Made by a program: the position numbers and the translations under genes. The notes under the pieces were generated by a model, which saw nothing but the letters and a program-made list of their open reading frames with translations, was not told where the DNA came from and searched no databases. A DNA stretch of 64,000 nucleotides from Oxytricha trifallax (Eukaryota; Ciliophora; Spirotrichea; Sporadotrichida; Oxytrichidae). The stretch covers positions 121,000 through 184,999 of the forward strand of contig ARYC01025606.1 in assembly GCA_000711775.1 (NCBI GenBank), read 5' to 3'. This document shows, in pieces, positions 21,070-31,677 of this stretch. The stretch's first letter is position 1. Every line of letters starts with the position of its first letter.

Positions 21070-22423
21070 ATGGTTGGTAGTGTCATATAAATTCTTGCGA
21101 TTATTTTAATTTTCATGTTATTTGCACTACTGGAAATAATATGTCCTCATAAAAGAGCTCTGATCTCTACACTCTATTTCTTCTTTATAATACTAAGCAA
21201 TTTAAGTGGACATTATTCAGCAATATTTGATAAAATTTTTCAAGGTTCCGATTGGCTGTTTTGTACAATGCTAACTTCAATGCTGTTCCCCTGCTTTGTA
21301 TTTATTCTTTGCTTGATAATAAATTTTGCCAATTGATTCGAGCAATCATCATCAGCGATGATTTTTCCTATGATAATTATGTCAGTTCTAATGTAATGCT
21401 TTATGTCTGTGCCTAATGTATCCCTAGACTCTTTTATTGGGTTAAAAAACCTACAATTAAGAATCCAGGGAAAATCAACAAACTTAGCAGAGAAGTTCCC
21501 TAGCTGACATTAAGCCTAAGGACCAGAATATGGTATCCAATTGGAGGTGCAATAATTTATGCGTAAGTTATTTACTTTTAATAAACTATAGGGCAGTATT
21601 TCTAGAGGTTTTATATATGATAACAAGTATCTGGAGATCTCAATTGTATTTTAGGAATACATTCGAAATTGGGAAATTAATTTAAATTAAATTAATTATA
21701 AATCAAAATCTAAGCAGTTAAAGTTGGCCAATTTAAATGATCTTGGGCTCATTCGATAGAAATTCAAAATTAGCTGGACTTACTATTAGCGGTACTATTT
21801 TATCGTATCGAGGGAGCAAGTTAACTTGAATTTAATGTGAGGGTATAATTTAATGAATTTTTATGAGTTTAATTAAAGTCGAGTTATCTCGCTCCAGTGA
21901 TTAGATAAAATAGTACCGCCAATAGTAAGGTCCAGCTAATTTTGAATTCTCTATCGAATGAGCCCAAGATCGTTTAAATTGGCCAACTTTAACTGCTTAG
22001 ATTTTGATTTATAATTAATTTAATTTAAATTAATTTCCCAATTTCGAATGTATTCCAACAATATTACATGTTTGGATTCTTATTCATTATTTTGATAATT
22101 TTGATGATTACCTCAGCAAAAGTTTCAATCGTTTAAAACATACTTTATATTATGCTCGTAAGAATAGCTCATTTAACCGTTTTGTTTAGGGAGAACTATT
22201 AATGTTGGTGGAGGAGTTTCTTTATTAGTGGGTTTAGTGGTGTATATCTTTTCTTATTTTCTGTTTACTACTACATTGCAAATATTAAAAGGTTTTCTTC
22301 TTCCGTTATTTCGGTGTATTGCTTCTTGCCTCAATATCATTTGCATTTATGACTGGAACTGTAGGATTCCTAGCAAGCTTATTGTTCAATAGAAAAATCT
22401 ACTCATTGATAAAGGTAGATTGA
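21070..22423 (+). CDS. TM9SF/EMP70 (nonaspanin) gene, C-terminal part, split by a foldback insertion
   Basis: The frame encodes the multi-pass membrane half of a transmembrane-9 protein, an endomembrane cargo-sorting family. Visible hallmarks are PHKRALISTLYF, the SSSAM loop, KKPTIKNPGKINKLSREVP, GGAIIYA, SIWRSQ..YYMFGFLF, CWWRSFFISGFSGVYLF and the terminal MTGTVGFLAS...KIYSLIKVD. The protein ends in the family KxD tail, immediately before TGA 22421-22423, so TGA is a real stop here. Introns are at about 21560-21588 and 22169-22199. TGA 21334-21336 stands at a conserved Trp position. One or two frame changes occur (near 21440 and 22295). The N-terminal lumenal domain is missing; this may be one segment of a rearranged gene. 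Confidence 0.75.
21645..22058. mobile_element. Foldback MITE, family 1, inside the TM9SF coding region
   Basis: The two halves are inverse copies around about 21855. Ends read AGGAATACATTCGA and TCGAATGTATTCC, and the core AGCTGGACTTACTATTAGCG matches family 1. It is flanked by CAAT at 21641-21644 and 22059-22062. Removing 21645-22062 joins TCT CAA TAT TAC ATG in frame and restores the family sequence around YYMFGF. This makes it look like a precisely excisable germline insertion (IES). Confidence 0.8.
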
Positions 22424-23533
22424 TTTTAGTGTTAGTTAAATTATGAAATTAAAAGTAAATATAATCATTACAAACATCAAAACTACATTATTCCAAATCA
22501 CCATTGTCTTGTAATCATATAGTGCGACTACTAAGCTATTATTTTCTTCTCCTCCAAAGCAAATGCCAGCTGGAATGTGATCATTTACTCTTGATCCCAT
22601 AATTAAATTAATATCAATTCTATCGAGCTTATCTCCTACGACTTCAAAGAAATTTACGAACGAATTATCTGAACAAGTTGCAAATGCTGATCTTGTAGTA
22701 TGGACGCTAAGAGCATTTAGACCTCGAGAATGTGCGGATAAGTTGCAAATTATAAGACCTGCAGGAGTCATTAATTTCACTGAACCATTTGCAAAACCTG
22801 AAAAAAATAATTGTTCCCTCTATATAGAGTCTGTAAAGCTGTAACAGGAATTTCAGTTAGAGCTTAAATTTAATGCAAAGGTTTCCATTCTGTTTAAGTG
22901 TCACATTCAAATATTATTATAAAGCCATTGCTGTTACCCATTGCTAATGTACTGCTTGTTGATTCACTATTCATGCATGTTACTGCATCTATAAAAACAA
23001 ATATTTACAAAATTTAAACTTTCAATTTATATTTAGAATCCTAGATCTTTCTATTAAGTGGTTACTTTTAGTGTCACTTAATATATCTTATCTGTAGAAC
23101 TTCCAACTGCAGTGAATCCTTTTCCATCAACTTTATCGAAAAACTTAACTAGCTCATTAGAAAATGTTGACTTTTCCCTATGACAGCTTTTTCTTCCTTT
23201 CAACTTGAGTCAGCAATCTAGTGGCATTATGATTATATATTTGGCAGCTCTTAAATGTCGAGATACATAAGTGAAACTTATCATAAGCATAGACATAATT
23301 TACACCAAAACACTCGCTTTGATCTTTCCATTCTACTACGTAGGTGTTACTGATCTCACCTTTTCAACTAAATCCTTGTTGTAAATTAAAACATTTGGAG
23401 TCTAATCCATATTGTTTATATAGGTATATAGTTCACCGTTGTTTGTTGTCAAGTTATTACCAAAGTATGATGGGGATGCCTAAACATTCACATATCTGTA
23501 ATCCTTTTGATTATTGTTTGTTAATGACTCCAT
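22403..23533 (-). CDS. WDR54: WDR54-like WD-repeat protein gene, with homopolymer-type frameshifts
   Basis: Start ATG at 23533. In order the frame gives YFGNNLTTNNGE, TYVVEWKDQSECFGVNY, FFDKVDGKGFTAVGSS, an intron (about 22991-23074, GTAACC..TTATAG), DAVTCMNSESTSSTLAMG, FFSGFANGSVKLMTPAG, LSAHSRGLNALSVH, FATCSDNSFVNFFEV and YDYKTMVIWNNVV. This order matches the WDR54 family, a beta-propeller protein. Three single-base shifts are needed, at AAAAGG (about 23354), near GGGAAAAG (about 23175) and at GCTTTAC (about 22830), all short homopolymers. All Trp codons seen are TGG. The gene converges on TM9SF; their 3-prime ends overlap by about 20 bp. Confidence 0.75.
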
Positions 23534-23653
23534 TTTACACTTATGATGCAAAAGATATTCAAATTTTATAACTTTTTTCCCAAATAATGATTTTTTTAAC
23601 TATTGATTAGAAAGAAAATCATTAATTTAATTAAAAATAAATATTAAATTATA

Positions 23654-25543
23654 ATGGAATAAGCAAATCAAGATACCATAGAAAAAGATTAATTAGATAT
23701 TGTGAAGGATTAGAATCTGACATTAAATTCATTCGAAAAATTCACTATCTCTGATAAAGCCTTAGAAACAAATAATGTTGAGAAATTGTAGCCGTAATTA
23801 TATAATTACAGCAAGTAGCTAGATTTTTTTGCTTTTAAAAATAATATGAGAAGTACTATTTACTCAATTGTAGTGCAAAGTAATTTGAACCTATTTTTTC
23901 TTAAATTCATTCAGGATTACAGATAGTAAACTTTAAGTCGATCTGTTAAGAAAATATTTGGAAGTAAGTCGTAGAGCATTAGGATACGTAGAAGAAGTTT
24001 TATTGAAAAAATTATAGAAAAAACGCCTTCTGCATTCGATTAATTATATAACAAAATTGCAGATATTGAAAGTGAATAATTGTTAATTAAGGTTCAATCA
24101 AACTATAGGGAAGTGAGTCACATGAAAGAGATGAAGAGCTAAAGAAATAAATTGATATTTTACAGATAAGGGCGAATAAGTCTGAAGATAGCATTCTAAT
24201 TCTATTGTTAAATTTTAAGTTAATCTTTATTATAATTGAGCCATAATATGAGAATTGAGTCCCACATTTAAATTGCATTGAAGGACGTATAATAAGTGCA
24301 AACTTAGGTGGTTCAATTATAAAAAAATGGAACCCTTATTTTTAGATGAAACTGATAGCATATCTTAGAAATGGGCTTTAGTTAGGTTGAGTGTTTAATT
24401 AATAACATTTTTTATTAATGACTTGCGGAAGCAATAAAATTTCAGTTAAAATGATATCAATAGACACACGGCATATTTAGTTCACATTAGGAATATCTCG
24501 AAAAATTGAATAGAAGGATTTCAAAGAATGAGTCGATCAAATTGGATGAAAACATATTTAATGAAAATCAAAGATAATAGACTTAAGAATCAAAGACATC
24601 AAGAATTAAGTTATAGTTGTTAAAAACAATCTAAACTCTACAGATAATTATCTTGAAAAGTATCATACCTTCAATACCTTCGGTTAACTTTTTGACGTAC
24701 TGAGATTGAAATTGGAAGCTTCTTAGATAAATAAAATTAAAGAGTACGAGTAATATCGCTTGAAAGAATTATATTGCATAATTTTACTTGACTAAAGTGA
24801 AGCTAAAACTACTTTTAATAAGAAATATATAATAAATCCCGTTGGGTATAAACTTGATTGTTATGCTAAAATTATGCTAAACTTCAATCTAAAAAGCAAG
24901 AGATTTATAATGGGAAGACCCAGTTTATCTTCTTCTGTGAAGATGAATGAGAAAGGGTAACTTATAATTGAAGCACAAAAGAATTCTTTCTATGGCTTAG
25001 GTACCAGATTACAATAAAAATCTAAAAAGGAATAAAAAACTAATAAACCACTTGAGCTGCCTCTGAATGCTTTAACTTTATCAAGGACTTCATAATCGAT
25101 GAAAGAATCTAGGCCAAGCAGAGAGATCATTAAGGGAGATTAATAATATATTTTTAGTTAATTAATTTATTAAAATTTGAAAAATTTTCTATTGGGCTCA
25201 TTATTGAAAGATTCAAATGGAGAGGATTAGAGTTTAATAGGTTATTAAGCAGAATTTTAAGACGATGATTACGAAGAATTAGATGAAAAAATGAATGATG
25301 CAATAGAGGATCTACTAAGCTAATATGCATAAAGAAAAAAGTAGTTTTGGAATTAAAAAATTGGATTATCTTAAAAAGAAGGTATTTGATCCAGAAATTG
25401 AAAATTTTCAGACAAAACAAGATACTAAAATATAATAAATGGATTAAGAATCTGAAGAGAGGCGAAAAAAATTCAAGATTGATTATGAAATACTTGATAA
25501 GTCCAAAAATTCTACAATAGAATTCTAATTTATTAATTAATGA
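23654..25543 (+). CDS. Coiled-coil hypothetical protein gene, several frame changes
   Basis: ATG at 23654 (MEQANQDTIEKDQLD...). Coding-like blocks continue through HERDEELKKQIDILQ (about 24119) and a long clean block from about 24661 to 25140 with GRPSLSSSVKMNEKG. An acidic/Lys-rich tail runs to TGA at 25541-25543. Strong heptad character in the middle suggests a coiled-coil structural protein. Blocks lie in different frames. The central part (24190-24640) is poor in coding features and might be an intron or an eliminated segment. Family not recognised. Confidence 0.45.
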
Positions 25544-25845
25544 TAAGCTTTTTCATTCGAGATAGATATATTCAACAAAATTATAAGAGAACATAAACAA
25601 GACATTAGAAACGGCCTACAAAGTTTTAAATCTAACTTGACAAGCTGCAAAATATGTACAATTATTTATCAATGAAAATGGATAATTAAAGATTAAAATC
25701 TAATTCTCAACATCATTAATTAAACCTGCATATGAATCTAAGGAATAGTCTAAATGAGAACAAGAGTCTATTATTCTTTATTATTAAAGAGCAGAAACGC
25801 CAATACATCAATTCTGATTACAGATTACGGTACAAAAACTATCCT
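25544..25845. other. AT-rich spacer
   Basis: No gene or repeat is seen between the coiled-coil gene and the 1-kb palindrome. Confidence 0.4.
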
Positions 25846-26853
25846 ATTAAGCGAGTATAATCAAAATGAGGAGATCGTTATAAAGAAATCAAAAATGCAA
25901 TGAATTAAAATTATGATCATTTCAGAGTATACTAATGTTTTTCCAACTGTCGAGATTATGAATTAAGATTAACTATTTTAATTAGCAACTTTAAATTATT
26001 AATCAAACATGGAGAATTCTAATTCTTTATTTTTTCCACTTTTCCTGATTAGTTTGTATTTTAGCGCAGTCTCGGCAATGTATCTGTAGTAGTCACCAAC
26101 TTTTTTCTTAAATTTTTCTTAGATATCTTCACTATATCTTCATTATATCTTCAGGGTATCTTCCTCAAAAAATTAAAAAGTCAAAAATATTAAAATTAGC
26201 AATAAATACAGCAACAATAACAGCAGTAATAACAATAACAGCAGTAATTTAATTAAAATCATTAAAAATTAGAGTCTGGGGATTTTTCCCAAAAAATCCA
26301 AATTTTCTAAAAATATTGGTTTAAAGACAAAGTGATGAAGATGACAATTAAGATTATGATGATGAATATGAAAAAAATCAGTGATTTTTAATATTTTGAA
26401 ATTCCTTTAGAATTTCAACCAGACTCAAATTTTTAATGATTTTAGTTAAATTACTGCTGTTATTGTTACTTCTGCTGTTATTGTTGCTGTATTTATTGCT
26501 AATTTTAATATTTTTGACTTTTTAATTTTTTGAGGAAGATACCCTGAAAATATAATGAAGATATAGTGAAGATATCTAAGAAAAATTTAAGAAAAAAGTT
26601 GGTGACTACTACAGATACATTGCCGAGACTGCGCTAAAATACAAACTAATCAGGAAAAGTGGAAAAAATAAAGAATTAAAATTCTCCATGTATGATTAAT
26701 AATTTAAAGTTGCTAATTAAAATCGTTAATCTTAATTCATAATCTCGACAGTTGGAAAAACATTAGTATACTCTGAAATGATCATAATTTTAATTCATTG
26801 CATTTTTGATTTCTTTATAACGATCTCCTCATTTTGATTATACTCGCTTAATA
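25846..26853. mobile_element. 1-kb foldback element (near-perfect palindrome)
   Basis: Arms 25846-26280 and 26430-26853 are inverse copies with very few mismatches; the loop is about 150 bp. Each arm carries AACAATAACAGCAGTAATAA-type GCAGTAA repeats near the loop. The outermost bases are ATTAAGCGAG/CTCGCTTAAT. There is no coding potential. The high identity implies a recent origin or arm homogenisation. Confidence 0.75.
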
Positions 26854-26909
26854 ACAAGCTCTAGCATGAAACAAACATCCAGCAGATTCTTTTAATAACA
26901 TGAAAACTC

Positions 26910-26970
26910 CACTAGACCTTATAAAGTCTATTAATCACTAGACCTTATAAAGTCTATTAATCACTAGACT
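26910..26970 (+). repeat. 26-bp tandem repeat, 2.3 copies
   Basis: CACTAGACCTTATAAAGTCT plus ATTAAT occurs at 26910-26935 and 26936-26961, with a partial third unit to 26970. Each unit contains the imperfect palindrome AGACCTTATAAAGTCT. Confidence 0.8.
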
Positions 26971-26978
26971 TTGTTTAT

Positions 26979-27332
26979 TAAAGAAGGCAGCAAGCCAATC
27001 GTATCTGAATAATCAATGAATATCACATTTACTTAAGAAGATCTATTTCCTCTCTAGTCTTAATTTAATTAAAATAATAGAATATTGGGGAATTAAGACC
27101 AAGAACAGAATTTAATAGAGCATACTCAATTGCTAAGATTTCATTTATAAATATTCATAAAGTTATAAGACTTAAAAGAGGATGATCATGATTCCTCCAA
27201 ATAAAGACTTGCAGAACTAATAAAACATGATAAAAATTAAATTTACTGCAACCTACACTAATATGAAAGATGCAAGCTATTGATAAAATAGATAATATTA
27301 GGAAATTTGAGAAATAGAGATTTATGATAAAT
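26979..27332 (+). CDS. Coding fragment of unknown gene
   Basis: A 117-codon frame without TGA, beginning IKEGSKPIVSEQSMN and rich in Gln, Asp, His and Glu (LKEDDHDSSKQRLAEL), unlike random AT-rich frames. At 27276-27320 it overlaps a 45-bp segment that occurs inverted at 29698-29742, at the downstream end of another gene. It may be a displaced, inverted segment of that gene. Family not recognised. Confidence 0.4.
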
Positions 27333-27399
27333 AAAACGAAAAATATAGAATTGTAAGAATTTAAATACAAGTGAATTAGAATACTTAACAGACTAATAG

Positions 27400-27653
27400 A
27401 AAATGGAAATCTAAAAAAAACAGTTTCAACATCTTTGTCACCTTCATATCTGTCTCCATTTTTCCATTAATGAACTCCATAGCCTTACCTGTGTTCCCCT
27501 GCTGAATATCAGTCTTGTTCACTAACCACCGCAACTGACAGGTACTTCTGTTAAAATAAATTTTCAGATATGTTTTTTGTAACTTACTTTATTTGTGAAT
27601 GAACAGCCTCCACCAGCGTCTCTGTATATTGTTTCCATTTTAATATTATCCAT
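27400..27653 (-). CDS. Small hypothetical gene with one intron
   Basis: ATG at 27653 (MDNIKMETIYRDAGGGCSF), then a 40-nt GTAAGT..TTAACAG intron, then a frame reading CQLRWLVNKTDIQQGNTG. The exon phases disagree by one base. Cys, Trp and Gly content argue for real coding sequence. It lies just outside the SF3-helicase element, whose left end is at about 27700. Family not recognised. Confidence 0.35.
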
Positions 27654-27702
27654 TTTAATTTAATATTATCAATCATCGATTATTTTTTATGATTAATTGA
27701 TT

Positions 27703-27945
27703 TAATAAAGGTAATTTTAACTGCCAGTAAATAGAATAGCGTGTAATTATAATTAGATTTAATTAACTTTTAGTATTAAACTTATTGTACATTATAAATT
27801 GTACAGTTTTATGTTTTTATGTTTTTTTTTATAAATATTAAGGCGTACTTTAAAATTGTACATTGTACAGTTCTTGTGATTTAAGTTTTTTTGAAAGACA
27901 ATTGTACAGTTTTAGATACTTAGCTTATTAGAGTAATTATAAATA
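27703..27945 (+). repeat. Left terminal inverted repeat with TGTACA iterons
   Basis: Contains AATTGTACAGTTTTA-type units at about 27798 and 27899 and the doublet ATTGTACATTGTACAGTT at about 27856. The spacing is irregular. These could be binding sites for the encoded protein. Confidence 0.6.
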
Positions 27946-27971
27946 TTTAGTTGCAACAATAAATGCGGAGA

Positions 27972-29362
27972 TCACTCGCTCTTTTGTTCTTCTTCATATG
28001 CCATTTTCTCTTGCCTATTAGTCTCAAGATCGTTCCTTTCTACATAAGTGTTGCCTAGTTCTGTTTCTTCGTCCACCATCATCCGTGATTCCCCATCCTC
28101 TATCAAACGTCCCGAAAGTACATTACCAGCTCGACCTCACTAAAAGGGAACTTCTCATCTGCTCTCAGCATCTCCGGGGGGAATTCATCTTTTAACATCC
28201 GTATCTCAAATGATTTTCTGTCCAGATCACTCATTTAGTTGAACGACAGCGTGTTAGAAATGGCAATCACTTGGCACTATTGGAATCTCACTACCGGCTA
28301 TTTTTATTTCAGATTGACGGGATACCCCTCTCCTTCAAAGAATTGCTTGAGATCATCTATCTTTTCACTGTCATAGAATAAATCTCTCTTGATTTCGTCC
28401 ATAATAATAAGCTGGGGTTGAGAGTGAGTAATGCTGGATTCCATGAAAAAGGATTTGTTGAGTACTCTGAACTCCTAAATGATAAAGATCTTTCTTATAA
28501 ATTTAGCCATAGTAGTCTTTCCCGTGTTAGGCTCCCCAAAAAACTAGATGGCATTCACTTTGTCTGGACATTTTCTGAAGATTACTTTATACAGCTTGTC
28601 AACTGCATCGAAGTAGAGCATTTCCTAAAGTATTTTTTAATCAAGCCTTATAAAATTGTGAGATTATGTGTCAGATCTCTGTAGAAACTGGACTAATGAC
28701 TGTAGCTTAGTTTGCTTAGGCTGCTCTGGCTTTGAGAGAAATTTCTATTCTAATTCTTAGTAAATCGTTAGTAATTTGTGATTTTTAACGATTTAATCAC
28801 AAACTGAATCATCATCTTGGTACTTTCAGTACTTGTCATCTCCTGTATTAATCTACTTTGATCTTACTAAGTCCTTAAATTGATCTTAAATTCTGCTTTG
28901 TGTTTGTGATGAGTCTCTAGAAGAAGTCCTATTAATTTATCTAATTTTTGCCTAAACTTTTGCGAATACAACGAAACCCTCAAAATGTTATTGATCTCCA
29001 CAGTCAAGTACAAAATCTTCATAATTGAGATACAGTTTCCTAAGGTGGACTTTGCCAATCAGTTTATGCGGAAACTTCAGACTGATCAAGGCCTTGTATC
29101 CAAGATAATCTTGCTTAGTGAAGTAATTTTTGCATAGTCCTAGGGCATCTTGTTTCAAGTGTATTGTTAGATATTGTTGCAATTTCTAACCATTATTTGA
29201 GCAGTAAAATATGAGTGCATGACTATACTTAGTGGTTTTAGTGGATACTGCCTCATCGATATCTGTGTGAGATTGCTTTTCATTCTCGACTTTGATGCTG
29301 AACACAAAAATGTGCCTTTCATTGACTCGAACGTCTTTCTCGTTTTTCAGTGGTTCTTCCAT
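27972..29362 (-). CDS. SF3-type helicase (Rep-like) protein of the iteron element
   Basis: ATG at 29362; about 463 codons in one frame except a one-base shift near 28105 and a TGA at 28826-28828. The P-loop GEPNTGKTT is near residue 275 (about 28535), Walker B LIIMDEI is near 315 (about 28410), and the motif-C-like stretch VIAISNT is near 355 (about 28265). This arrangement is that of superfamily 3 replication helicases of small DNA replicons. The N-terminal 180 residues should hold any origin-binding or nicking domain. A segment QHFEGFVVF (residues 125-133) is vaguely like motif 2 of rolling-circle Reps, but the other motifs are not clear. The C-terminus is acidic. Likely role is replication of its own element. 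Confidence 0.65.
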
Positions 29363-29449
29363 CTAAGACTAGTTTTTCAAAACGAATATTACTACTAGTT
29401 GTCTTTTTAAGTCATCAGTCTCCACTCGTTTGAATATTAAATTCTATCA

Positions 29450-29692
29450 TTTTTTTAAATTAATAATTACTCTAATAAGCTAAGTATCTAAAACTGTACA
29501 ATTGACTTTCAAAAAAACCTAAATCACAAGAACTGTACAATGTACAATTTTAAAGTGCGCCTTAATACTTATAAAAAAACATAAAACTGTACAATGTATA
29601 ATGTACAATCAGTTTAATACTAAAAGTTAATTAAATCTAATTACAATTCACGCTATTCTATTTACTGGCAGTTAAAATTACCTTTATTAAAC
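29450..29692 (-). repeat. Right terminal inverted repeat with TGTACA iterons
   Basis: Inverse of 27703-27945, ending in TACCTTTATTAAA. It contains AAACTGTACAAT-type units at about 29494, 29529 and 29583. Confidence 0.6.
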
Positions 29693-29697
29693 CAAAT

Positions 29698-31156
29698 AAT
29701 CTCTATTTCTCAAATTTCCTAATATTATCTATTTTATCAATAATAAAACTCATTGATTTTACGAAAATAAATAAAAGACTTTTGGCTAAATTAAATTTGA
29801 ATGTATTGAAAAATATAATAATTTTAAATATGTCAAATAATTTATAAACCCATTTTAACTTAAATAATAAACTCAAACTAATCTCATCATCATCATAATC
29901 ATCATCATCACCATCATAATAATTTTTTTCTTCTTCATCATTTATTACTTTGTATGATTCTTCCTCTATTTTATCAAATTCCTTGGATATAACCGCGATG
30001 TTTGATCTATTAGCGAACTTCTTGAAGTCTTATTGTTCCAAGTCCTTTTCAAAAATTTGATCTTATAATATTAAAGTCTGTTCAATTTCAATGTTTATTT
30101 CAGCTGATTTTGCGCTAAGTTTACTCTGTTGTCCGGTGTGAACTCATTATCTTATCCCATAATGTATAAAATTTAGAATTAAACAAAATTGGTAGACACA
30201 CATATTAATATAAATGTAAGCTAGGGTGCTCAATTACATTATGTTGATGCCTGTGTAGTTCTCCCAATCCTCATCTATAGTTTTTTTCTCTAAAATTGGC
30301 AATTTAACTGGCTGTGGTTTTGCATTTTACTGTTATGCTGTCTTGTTGCTATTAACTGGAATTATATTAATTTTAATTGGCAACCTTATTGTAGAATAGC
30401 TTTATCTAGAACCACAATTTTTAGATTTGGGTTTGAGGTTTGATCAGGACTTTTATTTTTCTAGGCTTAATTTTTGTTTCTTTGAATCCCTTGTGGAATA
30501 GCAGATTATTTGGCATTGCTTTAAATCTTAGATTAAACTTTTACTTCCTCAATAATTGGACCTTCTAAATCAAAGTGATCTAATATAGTTTTTTTAAGTG
30601 CTTATAAATTCTTTTTACTTTTATTGTTTGCAAATGTGGAAACTTATTATGCTTTCAACATTTGTTAAGGAGTTAGTATTAATTATTGATTTTACTGTTT
30701 TTATTTATCAATGTAGGGTGATAGACTTAACATATGGCTTTACAATTCATATCCTTGAAATTGGACTGCATTTCCGACCTCATTAAATCAAATATTAACA
30801 ATTTAATTGATAGGCTCTCTAATTCTTAACCAAATTGCCTTTATCTGATCATTGGACTAACGATTTATTGGCTTTAGTAGTCATGAGACTCAAAGCTATA
30901 GTTCAAGCCATTGATTGAACTTTAATTATTTTACATCTTTCTCATCGCAGATCCTAATCCAGTATCAACTCTGGCCTAACTATGACATTTTGCCCTTGAC
31001 TTGTTGTTTCTTTTGCTTCTTTAATATGTTCCTTTTGTATTTAATCCAATGATAGTGAATTATGATTGCTGCGTTTAAAAGTAGGTATCTTTTCATTAAT
31101 TCAAAATACTCAAAGTTTTTGTCTATCACTTTCTTCTTAATGGGTTGCTGATACAT
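29698..31156 (-). CDS. Hypothetical IQ-motif, Lys/Gln-rich protein with acidic C-terminus
   Basis: ATG at 31156 (MYQQPIKKKVIDKNF). An IQ-like segment AAIIIHYHWIKYKRNIL at about residues 29-45 could bind calmodulin. Further coding blocks: SAMRKMQNNQSSINGLNYSF (about 30950), a block from 30661 (MLKAQQVSTFANNKSKKN), KPQPVKLPILEKKTIDEDWE (about 30300), EIEQTLILQDQIFEKDLEQQ (about 30085) and an Asp run (YYDGDDDDYDDDE) near 29910. Several one-base shifts separate the blocks, and a possible intron lies at about 30140-30240. It abuts the SF3 element on its 3-prime side, and its last 45 bp recur inverted at 27276-27320. Family not recognised. Confidence 0.45.
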
Positions 31157-31677
31157 TTTCCTTGTTCTACATTTATAAGTTAGGTAAAATAATGGAGATT
31201 TTCTATATATATTTTCTCCATAATTTTTGAATAGTTATGGCAGCTTTAATTTATATCATTATTTCCCTCTCCTCTGTTTGCCTTCTTTCTTTATTTTAAC
31301 TGAACATCTGCTAAATCTTAATTGCAGCACATATCCTTATTTTCTGCTATAAAAAATTTAGCAGAAAAATATCAATAGACTTGATAGATTATATACCAGA
31401 GAGATTGATAAGATTGATATACTTGCAATAACAATTCTTCTAAATTTATTCATTTTGAAGTTTTTGAAGAGTTTCTGAATCATTTTAGCTACCCAGATTT
31501 ATTTCCTAAGTAAAACCTAATTTAAGAGATGAATTATCAAATTTGCCTTTGTTTTATTCTTAGAAGTCTTTCTTCGAACGCAAATAAATTAAATTATTAG
31601 TTTAATTGCTTATTACATCAGTAACTGATATAGAATATCTTAAATATCAGTGGATTTATATTAATAATATAAATATA

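Larger units (their letters stand above)
27700..29695. mobile_element. 2-kb element with ~250-bp terminal inverted repeats and an SF3 helicase gene
   Basis: TTTAATAAAGGTAATTTTAA at 27703 and the next roughly 240 bases are inverted at about 29450-29692. Each arm holds three or four copies of an ATTGTACAGTTTTA-like motif: 27784, 27798, 27855 and 27899 on the left; 29494, 29529 and 29583 on the right. A single gene fills the space between the arms. One helicase gene, iterons and long inverted ends resemble small self-replicating DNA elements rather than cut-and-paste transposons. No known ciliate element with this structure comes to mind. Confidence 0.75.

Noticed and set aside
28965-29000. Rolling-circle (HUH) endonuclease motif in the SF3 protein N-terminus
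   Set aside because: Only QHFEGF resembles motif 2; motifs 1 and 3 with a catalytic Tyr could not be placed, so no endonuclease is claimed.
31190-31372. Two short hairpins (TATGGAGA..TCTCCATA and TTTTCTGCT..AGCAGAAAA) as regulatory elements
   Set aside because: Short AT-rich stems of this size occur by chance here and lie upstream of no clearly defined start.
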